Below, in pieces: positions 1 to 9,590 of a stretch of DNA of 64,000 bases. A program made the translations under genes and the position numbers. The DNA is from Plasmodiophora brassicae (lineage: Eukaryota; Endomyxa: Phytomyxea; Phytomyxea; Plasmodiophorida): assembly GCA_036867785.1 (NCBI GenBank), contig CP145419.1:1116001-1180000 (forward strand). Direction: 5' to 3'. The notes beneath the pieces were generated by a model that was given only the letters and a program-made list of their open reading frames with translations, did no database searches and was not told where the DNA came from. The stretch's first letter is position 1; each line of letters starts with the position of its first letter.

Positions 1-889
1 ATTCTCGGGCGCGATCAAGGCGGCGCTGCGGGACGCGGTACGTATTCGACGGTTCTGGCGACTCCATTACTTACAATGCGTTCGGATGCAGTCCCAGTAT
101 CAAGTGCCTTCGCATCCGGCTGGCCCCAATGGTACGCAACGACAGCGTTTAACATCATGTGCCCTCATTGCGTTATGTATGAATATAGGCGGCCTTGCGG
201 GCAGGGGCGGTGGAGGGTACAACCGTTGTTGTTCACATCCAGTTGACATGCAGGTTTTAGGCCCTGAGGATGTTCGTGGGTGGCGGACAATGAAGCTCTG
301 CCACTTAGGCGATCCGGAAGGCATATTGGCGTCGTGGTTAACGGCGGATCGGCGCCCATCAAGAAACAGCTACCGTTCAATAAACCATTCGTTAATCTTA
401 TTCTATTCTATTGTTAACGGCAATACCAAATACGATAGTGTCTCAGAATCTGGGGTACCATTCTATTCTATTACTGGACGGAGGAAAAATTCAATCGAGA
501 TTTTTGGAGAATGCCCGTGGAGCGCATTTTTTGGGAAATCCGGTCCCGAAAACGGCACTTAATCGGCACTACCTAGTGCCGAATTGGTGCCGCTAAACGC
601 CGAAAAGGTGCCGATTGGGTAATGAAGGGGACGGCACTAATTCGGCACTGATATTTTTCCAGTGTGATCCCATGACGTCCATGAAAATCAGTGAAGCGGG
701 TCCCAACGTTTTGAGTACCCGGTCCTCAGCTATAGAAGACCATGATCCAGATCATCTTCGTAACGTTCACCATGAACCGATACGGTGGCGTCGTCCGTGA
801 TTAGGTCCCGACGCAACGTAGGAAGCGTATACGATTGTTGATTCCTACGAACCCACCAACCGTAAATCATGGATACCTTGCACCCATAC
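1..889. other. Gene-free stretch left of the LTR fossil
   Basis: No convincing coding region is seen. Short open frames on both strands lack the strong third-position G/C bias of the real genes in this window and show no recognisable motif. The stretch is more AT-rich than the gene-dense part and contains the CGGCAC cluster listed separately. It is probably decayed repeat DNA next to the LTR fossil. Confidence 0.5.
553..649. repeat. Cluster of seven CGGCAC/GTGCCG words
   Basis: Within 97 bases the word CGGCAC occurs four times (553, 564, 632, 643) and its complement GTGCCG three times (576, 587, 608). The copies at 564-570 and 575-581 form a perfect 7-bp inverted repeat with a 4-base spacer. 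The pairs at 553/564 and 632/643 are both spaced by 11 bases. It may be a protein-binding cluster or the end of an old repeat; nothing shows which. Confidence 0.6.
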
Positions 890-2195
890 CTAATGTTTTG
901 TTCGTCGCTTCCGTTGCGCTTGTCGCTTCCCCGTATTCGTACGCTTTTGCATCGGCGCCATTTCTCGTAACGCCTCCGCTTGCGGATGATCATCTCCGAG
1001 ACGTCGTATAAGCTTCTGGACTAGTTCGGGAACATCTTCGTAGATGACACGAGCAGGTTCCCACGTTGCTTCCGCCTCGTCGAATCCAGACCATAGAACC
1101 TTGATCTGAAGTTCTTGCGTTTCTCGATCCACTCGACAGTCCAGTAGATCGTCCACCAACAGCTGGTTATCAGCGTGCTGGAGATGACGCTTGAGATCGA
1201 CGGTCATGTTCAGATCGGCGTCAGCGTATCGTCGAATTCGTTGTGAGTGTGCGTAGTGAGCGGGTCTTCCAGCTCGTACACTTGATCGTTGATCATCTTG
1301 ACGACTCGATATGGGCCTCGCCACTGGGCTATCAACTTCTGAGCAGGACCCGGTACCGGTTTTGCCTTGAGCACGTAGTCGCCAACGCTGAACGATTCGT
1401 AGTGGCTCTTGTTCAGGCGTCGTCGCTGTTGTCGCACATTAGACGCATGCCGTTGTGCCTTTGCTTCATCAACGGCCTTGTGAATCTCGTCGAGGACCTC
1501 TTGTAACGTCGGCACATACTTGGCGAATCCTTCAGGTGGTATGCGTCGCCATTGTCTCTCCTTCGGATCCCAGATCTGGTCGAGCGACGTAGTCGACTAA
1601 CTCCATGTCGGGACATTCCGTTGAGGCGTGCTTGATGCACCATTCGATTGCACGACGTTTCGATCTCGTGCACGTTGATTGGTCCCAGGTCGACTTCACT
1701 TGAAGATGGCTCAGCGGAGTCTGGTTCCTGAGGGGCTTGAAAGTAGTCGCTTCCAAGCGTTGCCATTCTAGCAGCAATGCGCCGCACAGTCTCGATTGAA
1801 TCGACGTCGACTGCCGCACATCCTGACAGCGTGTCCATCTCGGTACATCCTGATGCCATGATGTTCTCCAGCTGCTTATGCGGGTTGATGCCAAGCGCAG
1901 ATAGAAGATTGTCACCGAACAGGATCACTGGAATCGTGTCGCAGACGTAGTAGGTCACATGGTACAGCTTAAGGTTGCCAACCTCGGTCTCCAGAGTCGT
2001 GACTGGAACTTGTACCATTCTCGTGATCGTCCCGATGACCTTGCCCTCTGCGGAAGTGATGTCTCGTGGCTGGACGTCGCGAAATGTGGCATCATTCAAC
2101 TGGTCAGCGATATGGCCAGGTATGATATTTCCACCACGACAGCCCGAATCCAGTTCGTAGGGAACGCGCATGCCTTCCAGCACTACCCGTTGCAA
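890..2195 (-). mobile_element. Eroded Ty3/Gypsy LTR retrotransposon fossil (chromodomain type)
   Basis: The minus strand keeps recognisable pieces of an LTR retrotransposon of the Ty3/Gypsy chromovirus kind: a retropepsin-like segment with a DSG-type active-site motif at the 5' side (about 2195-1850), an integrase C-terminal SH3-like segment (about 1515-1210), and a chromodomain with the typical V-W-G/S...E-x-T-W-E-P pattern (about 1200-900). The element is clearly broken and much shorter than a whole one. No convincing LTR pair was found, so its true ends and age cannot be measured. The erosion suggests an old copy. Confidence 0.75.
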
Positions 2196-2316
2196 ATCGT
2201 CCTCAGTCCCAGTGTACCCATCAGTCTTCTGGACCGTTCGCGCCTTGCGACTGAGAAGCCATGACGTTGTAAACAGTTGCGACGCTCCGCCGCGCGTTAA
2301 CGTGTAACGTGTACGT

Positions 2317-2355
2317 GTGGTTGGACGTAGTGGTTGGACGTAGTGGTTGGACGTA
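2317..2355. repeat. Three perfect copies of a 13-bp tandem repeat
   Basis: The unit GTGGTTGGACGTA occurs three times head to tail (2317-2329, 2330-2342, 2343-2355). It lies between the LTR fossil and the tyrosine-recombinase ORF. A degenerate copy follows (about 2360-2375). It could be a slippage product or a protein-binding array in the element's upstream region. Confidence 0.85.
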
Positions 2356-2573
2356 TACGTAGGGGTGGGACGTAGTGCGCACTGTAGTCCCGTGTCTGCA
2401 GACTCTTGACGGCACGTAATGACACAGAAACAGAATGACGTTTATCGATCGCATCGTCACGACGACGTCAGCCTCGCCACGTCATCATGCTAAATCGGGG
2501 CACGCAGTTTGTCTAAATATAGTCCAGGACCGTCAGGTCAAGTGGCAGCACGTTGATGTAGGGAACGAGACGC

Positions 2574-2580
2574 TATAAAT
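2574..2580 (+). promoter_or_regulatory. Possible TATA box before the recombinase ORF
   Basis: The sequence TATAAAT lies 25 bases before the GTG that begins the open frame of the Crypton-like recombinase. It could be the element's own promoter, or it may mean that the true start lies elsewhere. No ATG opens this frame nearby. Confidence 0.3.
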
Positions 2581-2598
2581 AGAGCCCCGCTCTACAAC

Positions 2599-4317
2599 GT
2601 GGAGCAGTTCGAGTCGGCCGTTACGGCGGTGCATGCGGCGCGCGATCAACGTGGCAACTTTGAAGACGCGTGCAACGCCTGCTGGGACGCGTTCCAGGCG
2701 GCGCGTCAAGCGAGTGCCTGCGGCCGGCATGTTGGACAGCATGATGATTCTTGCGACACATGCTGGGCGACGTTCTCGAGATCGAATCAGTCTTTCGGCT
2801 GCTTTCATCACGTCGGACAGCCACGTCTGTGGCGGCGCGGCAATCCTGTGCTGAGTCAAGTTGCGGTCGACACCAAGCAATGGGTGAAACGCGAGACGCA
2901 GGGGTACAAGGCAGAGGGTAACTTCGCTCTGCTGCCTGACCAGGTGCTGGAGATCAGGCGGCAGCTCGTTGCGACTGGCTCCCTCCGAGACTATTCCACC
3001 TGGGTGTCGATCCTGCTGGGCGTCCACCTGTTCCTGCGGGCCGACGAGATCGTCGACATCGCGCTTGAAGATTTCTTGCTCGAGATGACGGCCAAGGACG
3101 ACCTGGACCGCGTCGATCAGCTCGTCGTGCAGGTCTGCGGCAAGTCGGAGAGGGCCAAGGCCGAGGGTCCCGTCAATCTGGTCTTGTACCGGCTTGATTC
3201 GCACCCGAAGCTATGCCCCATCCGGGCGTTGTTCACGCTGGTGTCTCGGACACGCATCAAGTCCGGGTTGGTCTTCGGCACGAAGCAACACCTTGACGCG
3301 ATCGACCGAGGCGCCGCTTCGTTCGAATCGTTCCCGGATGGATTGTCCTACGACGAGTTCAACGCCGAGTTCGTTCGTGTTTGCAGGCCTGTCGTCGGCG
3401 ACGACACGATGCACCGGTACGGCCCGCACTCGATCCGCAAGACGGCGTACCTGTTCGCCATCTGGGGTGGTGGCGACCTCGATCACATCAGGCAAGCGGC
3501 GCGCCACAAGACGCTCAAGAACGCGGAATTGTATTACCGCGATTCGAAAGCTCTGCTGGCCCGGGCGCGCAGGACGAACAGCCACGTACTGGCGTTGACG
3601 CCCAAGTGGGAGCCGATCTTCCTGGAGAACCTGCGCAACGCTCGGCGGATCGCTCTCGATAGCAGGTGCCCGCCGCAGTCGAGCTCGATACCCGGGTTGG
3701 CATCGACGTACGTCGCGACACAGCTCCGGGTCGATCCGGCGTCCGTGTCCCTGATGCAGCTCATCTCTCTGGCAGAGCGCGATATCCCTGAGACGCCGGC
3801 GTTTCAACAATTGGAACAACTGCTTCAAACGCATGTGCCCCAGCTGGCACAGACGATGATGTCGCTGGTTAACCAGGTCGTTCTCCAACGACTCAACAAT
3901 TCGGAATCTCAGCCAGCCATCCAGCAGCCACCGGCCCCGCCCCCAGTCCAACCGCCGATGGCGTCGTCATTGTCACCTCCGCCGCCGCTGCCGCAACCTG
4001 ATCCGAACGATGACAACCGGGGGCGCGCGAGGCGAGGCGGTAATGTCGATCTTCCTGGGCGTTCACAGCTGGCCAAGCTTTCGACTTCGTCGGAGAAGAT
4101 TGTGCTGCTTCTATCCATCGAGGCGTCGCTGCCGGCCAGCAAGAAAGACCTGACCGAGCGTGCCCGCACGTTCGTCAATCAGGTCGTGACGCCAGTGCTG
4201 CGGTGCTACCGCGAACATTGCGCCTCGTCGTTGCCCGAATTCGTCGACAAGTGGGGGGCCAACTTCTCACACTCCCGGTTTTCGAAGGGGTGCGGTTGTG
4301 TGGAGCCGGCCCAATAA
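2599..4317 (+). CDS. Crypton-like tyrosine recombinase with two zinc-finger modules
   Basis: A 572-codon open frame encodes a tyrosine recombinase of the kind carried by Crypton DNA transposons. The catalytic pattern is visible: Arg147 in the box GVHLFLRADE, HSIR (His277, Arg280), Arg302/His303 in AARHKT, and the nucleophile Tyr312 or Tyr313 in ELYYRDS. Before it stand two tandem modules with identical spacing, CxxC-x12-CxxH (Cys25, Cys28, Cys41, His44 and Cys52, Cys55, Cys68, His71), each followed by VGQ. After the catalytic domain come a proline-rich linker (about residues 430-455) and a helical tail. The frame has no ATG at its start: the first codon is GTG and the first in-frame ATG would remove both modules, so a short upstream exon is likely. 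No reverse transcriptase lies beside it, which favours Crypton over DIRS. The recombinase frame itself looks intact. Confidence 0.75.
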   Translation: MEQFESAVTAVHAARDQRGNFEDACNACWDAFQAARQASACGRHVGQHDDSCDTCWATFSRSNQSFGCFHHVGQPRLWRRGNPVLSQVAVDTKQWVKRETQGYKAEGNFALLPDQVLEIRRQLVATGSLRDYSTWVSILLGVHLFLRADEIVDIALEDFLLEMTAKDDLDRVDQLVVQVCGKSERAKAEGPVNLVLYRLDSHPKLCPIRALFTLVSRTRIKSGLVFGTKQHLDAIDRGAASFESFPDGLSYDEFNAEFVRVCRPVVGDDTMHRYGPHSIRKTAYLFAIWGGGDLDHIRQAARHKTLKNAELYYRDSKALLARARRTNSHVLALTPKWEPIFLENLRNARRIALDSRCPPQSSSIPGLASTYVATQLRVDPASVSLMQLISLAERDIPETPAFQQLEQLLQTHVPQLAQTMMSLVNQVVLQRLNNSESQPAIQQPPAPPPVQPPMASSLSPPPPLPQPDPNDDNRGRARRGGNVDLPGRSQLAKLSTSSEKIVLLLSIEASLPASKKDLTERARTFVNQVVTPVLRCYREHCASSLPEFVDKWGANFSHSRFSKGCGCVEPAQ

Positions 4318-4407
4318 ATTGGATGATTCGTTCCGGGCCTACCTGCGTTCCCAGCTGGCAATGCGTCGGTTTGCTTGCACCGCCCGGCTAAGTACATAGG
4401 CCTTAGC

Positions 4408-4445
4408 GGTCACAAAAGTGCGCAGTGCGCGCATTTTTTGTGACC
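4408..4445. repeat. Perfect 10-bp inverted repeat after the recombinase
   Basis: GGTCACAAAA (4408-4417) and its exact complement TTTTGTGACC (4436-4445) flank 18 bases that are themselves rich in GCGC. It lies 90 bases after the recombinase stop codon. It could be the right end or recombination site of the element, or a terminator-like hairpin. No matching sequence was noticed on the left side. Confidence 0.7.
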
Positions 4446-4488
4446 CTCCTACCATCCTACCACGACCAGTAATGAAACTTTACAGACC

Positions 4489-5213
4489 GTGTCGGCGCCG
4501 GACGACGGCCGACGTGGCGGCGTCGGGCAGGGGGATGCTGCCGCGCTGGGTAAGCACCGTGACATGTTAAGTCGACATCAAGCACATGACGGCCCAGGAC
4601 GAGGAGCGGATCCAGCTGAGGGGAGAGATCGCGGAGCTCAACTGGATCTGGAGGAGTTCAGGGCGACTGCCCTCGCAGAGGACATGGTCAGTGAGCAGGC
4701 GAGCCGAACTCCGCTCGGCCCAGAAGACGCGGCGCCAGAAGACACGGTCAAGGCTCGGCTGGAGGCAGACGTCGCGGACGTGAAGGAGGAGCTGCGGGCG
4801 ACCAGGGCCCAGATCGCAGCGATATGTACAGGCCGGTGGTGCGCGTGCGATACAGGAGCGCGGCGAGTCAAGTGAGGCACCGCAGCGCGGTCTACGACGG
4901 GTTCCGAGTACCGGCCACGATCGACCTTACGGAATGCTCGAAGGATCCTTGGAAAGATTGGGTGGCAGTCAAGACCTGGTTCAAGCGACCAATATTGTCG
5001 CTGGTCAGACGCCTGGATGCGAGTCGGGAGGACGTTGATAACTACGTCCTCTCCAAGCGCATGCACACCGACCTGCGGGCGCACGTCACGGCGCCGAATT
5101 GGCTGTTCCCAACCGGTTTCATTCGTACACGTGCTCTGCAGAACCGATCCCTGGCTGCCACGCGACACAGACGTCACGTCGAACGCGTACTACGAGTGCA
5201 GCCCTGCATGTAG
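4489..5213 (+). other. Unrecognised decayed coding-like stretch
   Basis: Overlapping short open frames (for example 4489-4875 and 4824-5213) give protein-like sequence: a charged, probably coiled-coil region, then a segment with regular hydrophobic spacing near 4900-5110. No family is recognised and no single frame runs through. It may be the remains of a second ORF of the neighbouring element or of a host gene. The following bases to about 5640 hold nothing recognisable. Confidence 0.3.
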
Positions 5214-5646
5214 GACGCCATGCGGGCCACACCAGTACAGTCCACCGTACTGCTCGCGAACTTCTGGCGATGACTGTCGCGCCGGTCCAGCCTAGGTGCA
5301 CTTCCACTGAGCGTGCCGGATTCCGGCGACGTGGTCGGCGACGTCCGCGTTGGGCACCCACGTTTCCGCCGCTGCCCCCCACGGTGGCGGACGTGGTGCC
5401 TGCATGTGCTTCGGCCGTCGCAGCAAGGCCGCTCTCCGCTATAGGCGATGGTGCTACAAGCATAGGGAGATTCTGGAACGGCCGCGTTTGCGGAGAGTAG
5501 AGCAGGCGGCAGCCCGCCATGAGACGCGCGAGGCTCCCGGTACAACAGCAAGTGTTGGAATCCGAGATCGCCGACATTCTCAACGGCATGCCGCCGGTCG
5601 ATGGCAATGACGGCACTCCTGGCCGAATTGATCCCGTCTAATAACG

Positions 5647-6130
5647 TTGCTACAGGACGTCCAATCCAGGCAGCGTCGGTGGATTTCGCATCCATGGTCA
5701 CCATCGAGCAAGTTCGTCGAATTCGTGCAGGCAGCCATGTCCTGGTCGGCACTCACGGGCCGGGGTCGGATTGACCTACGTTCTATGGCTAGCCGGCGGC
5801 GCCGGTCTCGTGGAGCTGAAGACCGAGGCCGTCCTGCCGATCCGCAATTCGGGTGCGATGCGTTCGGGAAGACGTTCACGTGGGCCTACACCCTCAAGGG
5901 CCACTGACGCCAACGAAACGCGCAGCGGCCGTACAACTGCCCGAGTTGCCCGAAGCAGTACGTTCAGATCGGCAAGCGCAACATGCACGTGAAGCGCGTG
6001 CATGAGGACATGAAGCCGTGGCAATGTAACCTGCGCCCGAAACTGTTCCCGTGCCAGTCGCAGTGGACCGTTCATTAGAGGCATCAGCTGACGCATGTGA
6101 CATGTGTAACGGTGGATTCATCCTCCATAT
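5647..6130 (+). pseudogene. C2H2 zinc-finger gene relic (copy A)
   Basis: One frame reads through degenerate C2H2 fingers: a half finger ending TLKGH, a linker-like stretch, then NCPSCPKQY...HVKRVH (a complete C-x2-C...H-x4-H finger near 5945-6005), then further degraded finger remains with single Cys and His residues. In-frame stops interrupt it at 5905-5907 (TGA, where the related copy near 10200 has TGG) and near 6076 (TAG). It is therefore a non-functional relic of a multi-finger gene. Copy B on the other strand shares about four bases in five over some 85 bases. Confidence 0.65.
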
Positions 6131-6436
6131 CCCCAATCTCGTCTAGCGTATCAACAGGCCATTCATACGGACGAAACGGTCTGCTGCGCGCTGTGTACGT
6201 TGTGTTAGAGACTTGGGCGACCCTAGGTCACTTGTGTCCAGGCGATATCAAAGTGGATCTCCGGGCGCCCGGCGCCAGGCAACTACGCAGGACCTACAAT
6301 GGCGATGCCTTACGTGCTTGCAATCATGAGTCCACATCAAACATAACAAAGACTCTTATTGATATCAACGAAACACAGAACACAAATCTGGTGACGTAGC
6401 GCACAGAGGGTACATCAGTCGCGAGAATCCACACAG

Positions 6437-7066
6437 TCAGGGGACGCTTTCCGCTTTCGCCCACAGGATGCATTGGGAGGCGATATCGGAGGCGACCCGG
6501 AGACACTTCTGGTCGGAGGTGAAGGTGGATGCCAACCAGGCAGATCCGACGTCAACCGATCCGTATCGGCAGGAGGCGACGTACAGTATCGCACGCAGGG
6601 CTCCGAGGATACTCGGGCGGGATTCCCCAGCGATTTCCATGCATGTGCGACGCACTGTTTCGGCATCATAGCCGGCCCACCTTGGCTTGACGTTGTCCAT
6701 AATGATATCGACCAGATGCAGGGCGCTGTCATCATCCAGCTTGTCCGTCGCTGTGATAACACCGTCAAGGAGGGGAAGCCCCGATTCGAGCATCTCCGGA
6801 TGGCTCAAGCTCGGCGCCCATTGCAGGATGCGCATCTTGATCTCATCCGCGTCGCCCTTGTCGAGCAGATCCTGCCACGACCAGATGTTGTACTCCTGAG
6901 CCGCCACGGCGTCGTTGACGTCGGCACCAAAGTCAATTGGACTCATCAGCTCTTTGTAGTACTCGGCATCACTCATCCGGCCGACGTCGCCGTCGCCACC
7001 TGCCTGCACGGGCGCTAGAAACACGCTGACCGAGCAGGTCGCCAAGAACACGTGCGCCAACATCAT
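6437..7066 (-). CDS. Secreted protein of unknown family, 209 aa
   Basis: The frame opens with two ATGs (7066 and 7063) and a clear signal peptide: a hydrophobic stretch MLAHVFLATCSVSVFLAP followed by VQAG, a likely cleavage site near residue 22. The mature part is acidic, predicted helical, has four cysteines and no internal membrane segment. No family was recognised. It lies alone in the repeat-rich left part of the window and shows no introns. Lineage-specific secreted protein is the best description. Confidence 0.6.
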   Translation of the reverse strand: MMLAHVFLATCSVSVFLAPVQAGGDGDVGRMSDAEYYKELMSPIDFGADVNDAVAAQEYNIWSWQDLLDKGDADEIKMRILQWAPSLSHPEMLESGLPLLDGVITATDKLDDDSALHLVDIIMDNVKPRWAGYDAETVRRTCMEIAGESRPSILGALRAILYVASCRYGSVDVGSAWLASTFTSDQKCLRVASDIASQCILWAKAESVP

Positions 7067-7402
7067 GCAGCCACCTGGTGAACTTTGCGTTGCTAATCGT
7101 GCACGCGGCCTCTACCACAGTGGTGCGTGAGCACAGGGTGGACATCTTCATCAGGCCTTAACACACTATCAACATCGGTCTGACTCGCCCTGGAGTCGCC
7201 AACCTGCGAGATCCCAGCACAAAGTCAAAGGTGACAGGCCGACACTGCCAGGCCGGGAGAAGCTGACCTTCTGGAAGCGGACCCGAGACCGAGGCGCCTG
7301 CTTGAAAAGCGCGAAACACAATTAAACTAAACTAAACTAAACTAAATTCAATATCGGACAATCAAAGGTGGGCCACTGTTGTATGAAGAAAACGCGGTTC
7401 CG
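7067..7402. other. Intergenic stretch with a TAAAC microsatellite
   Basis: This 336-bp gap lies between the start of the secreted-protein gene and the end of the membrane-protein gene; both are on the minus strand, so it should hold the promoter of the former. Apart from the TAAAC repeat nothing stands out. Confidence 0.5.
7323..7346. repeat. (TAAAC)4-5 microsatellite
   Basis: Four perfect head-to-tail copies of TAAAC (7323-7342) are followed by a partial fifth. It stands out in the GC-rich background and lies about 260 bases upstream of the ATG of the secreted-protein gene. Confidence 0.9.
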
Positions 7403-7972
7403 TTACGTTTCGTGCGAACGTCGACCGAGCAACGGCGCCAGCGATGGGTCATGGCCCTGCTGCGGATCATCGTCAGCTGGACTCGCTAATTGGGCGACGT
7501 TGACCGGACGGTTGATGGCTTGCCGTGCCCCGCGCAGAATGGCAATCGCCTTGTAGATAATGATGGCAGCAAGCATAACAAGGATGGCATGCGACGCCAC
7601 TGTAATCGTGCCCTCGGGCACCATGTCGTTCGCCTTTAGGACGATGATGACGAGCAGAGCGAGAACTACAGCACCGGCCAGCGGCCAGCACTCCTGATCA
7701 TCGGCTGTCATCCTGATGGTATCGGACCATACGGAGCCTTCGGACGTACATGCTGATAGCATGGACGTCACAAACGTTGCGACCTTCGGGAGGAGGGACG
7801 TGGCGACAGCGACCTGCGCGACGACGAAGCCGTTGCCATCGATCCCCACCCTCTGTAATATGCGACTGACAGTCCACAGTGGCCGGACATCCAGCTGGTC
7901 GATACCGATGTAGAGAAACGTTGCGGGTTTCCTATTCCGCCGGGACCGTCTCGTAACAATTTGCGTTCCCAT
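7403..7972 (-). CDS. Putative multi-pass membrane protein, 189 aa
   Basis: An ATG-initiated frame has two strong hydrophobic segments (AGAVVLALLVIIVLKAN and a segment ending HAILVMLAAIIIYKAIAIL) and a weaker one before them (around VAQVAVATSLLPKVATFV). The N terminus is basic and the C terminus is polar, with a histidine- and glutamine-bearing tail. No family is recognised. It may be complete, or it may be the last exon of a larger membrane protein, since the frame begins abruptly in a region with no other gene. Confidence 0.5.
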   Translation of the reverse strand: MGTQIVTRRSRRNRKPATFLYIGIDQLDVRPLWTVSRILQRVGIDGNGFVVAQVAVATSLLPKVATFVTSMLSACTSEGSVWSDTIRMTADDQECWPLAGAVVLALLVIIVLKANDMVPEGTITVASHAILVMLAAIIIYKAIAILRGARQAINRPVNVAQLASPADDDPQQGHDPSLAPLLGRRSHET

Positions 7973-8850
7973 TCGGAAACTGCGGGCGTGACCACCCTCT
8001 TAGGGCTGATGGCATGATGATACAGTGCCGTGTCCACGTTCCGCCTGCTCATCACTCCACAGTACGTGAAGACGACGCCCGCACGGTGGGGCTTGAGAAG
8101 CGAGGGGGAATGGCGTGGTACGGTTACGACTTTGCAGCGACCTCACGATCACGGCGGGTGCCGTCACGACCTTGATGCGCTGTGCCGGCGGCCGTGCTCG
8201 TCGTCGGCGGCTACGTCGTCGCGGTGGATCGAGCGGAGACGCTGACGCTGGACGAGAGCACCGGCAACAGCAGCTAGCTGTTCGGCCGCTTACACGACGC
8301 AGTAGGTGTAGAGCGCCACCTGTACTGTACGGCATGTCAACCAGGCCGGTTCGTCTTCGGCGTCGCCCCGAGGACATGACGCACCGACCCACATCGGACA
8401 TGGCCAGGACGCGTTCGGGTCCCGGTCGATTCGGGGCGAGCCGTTACAGCCGCTCGCCTGCTGGTGGACGATGCTGTGGACGACCACATGTGCGGTCAGG
8501 TTCCTGGAACGCCTGGGGACTGGGTCTCTGCGAACCTGGACGCCGAGCAGGGATTTGATGTCCAGCGAATGAGCACTTACCTACGAACGACGCGATACCT
8601 ACGGCGCCCCCTCCCCCTCCTCATTCTGGGGGAACGCGGTCGCGGGCGTGGCGAATGCAAGCCCGGTCCAGCTGGCTCCTCTCGATGATAGCGCCAATGA
8701 TGATCCGCCACAGGCCCCGGCTCCGATCTCGCTGATTCCGAAGGTGCCGAGAGTTTTTCTTCGAATGCACGCGCTAATCGCAGCTTATGGTGTACAGGGA
8801 CGTCGGTATCCTTTGCAAAGCAGGCGGTCAAGGAAGGCTTAGGACAACGC
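7973..8850. other. No recognisable gene
   Basis: Only short antiparallel open frames with low-complexity arginine/serine translations occur. Nothing resembles a known family. Since the next sequence is a truncated LINE, this may be eroded repeat DNA or the unrecognised 5' part of that LINE. Confidence 0.4.
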
Positions 8851-9590
8851 CGACCGCGAGCTGATCTGGCGGGAGCTGGAGTCCCGGGGATCTGAGGCGA
8901 TCATCGTCTCCAGTATGCAGTCGCTCTTCGGCGTGTTCGCGGTCGTCCTGCTCGTCGATGGTCGTTCACAATTAGGACCGATACGAATGGCGACCGGTGT
9001 CGCTCAAGGTGTCGTCAATGCGCCTGACACCTGCTGGACAATAATTACTCGCTGCACGAACGGCTTCGGGCAATTGCTGGCCCCGACTACCCAGAACTGG
9101 TGAAAATTCGCATTCCGATGATATCGTTTGCTGACGATCAGACGCTCTTCAGCCGCGCTGACCGCCCGTCGGTTATGCAGGCAATGCTCGACGAGTGCCA
9201 CAGGTGCTCGATCGAATATATATCGCTACAGGTACAATTGTGAACAAGTGCGTCCTGAGGGTGCCGAAAGCGACCCTTCGTCGACGGAGAAGTTCGAACC
9301 GTGAAGGTGCTGGGCGACGTCTGCATCAAGAATGGGCGAATCAACCACGCTGCGCAACTCAGGACGAGGACGGCGAAGGCCAGGTGGACGTTATATTCGC
9401 GTTGAGCCAATCGGGTCGCTTCAAGACGAGGCACCTGCCCGTGAGCAAGAAGCGCGTCGTGTTTATGAGCTTTGTGCGATCGCAGCTGGAGTACGGCCTC
9501 TGCATCGCCAGCCACAGCAGCTCGACGCTGAGGGAGATCGACGCCTGGATCATTGTTCTCGGCTGTTCATCGACCTTCTCGGTCAGATAG
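8851..9590 (+). mobile_element. LINE reverse-transcriptase fragment, forward copy
   Basis: Translations in shifting plus-strand frames give successive reverse-transcriptase landmarks of a non-LTR retrotransposon: REL.W.EL.SRG near 8860, LVDGRSQ.GP...GVAQG near 8950-9015, the catalytic box as FADDQTLF near 9130-9155, and a thumb-like FVRSQLEYGLCIA segment near 9470-9510. No single frame runs through, so the copy is dead. Its 3' side runs into an inverted partner copy at about 9590. Confidence 0.7.

Noticed and set aside
86-562. 158-codon plus-strand open frame
   Set aside because: It has no coding bias, no motif and ends in the CGGCAC repeat cluster; probably chance.
2533-3951. Minus-strand frames opposite the tyrosine recombinase
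   Set aside because: They have no motifs and are complementary shadows of the recombinase frame.
2599-4317. DIRS-type retroelement instead of Crypton
   Set aside because: DIRS elements pair the recombinase with reverse transcriptase and RNase H, and none is found adjacent. The neighbouring protease and integrase remains belong to a Ty3/Gypsy-type fossil on the other strand.
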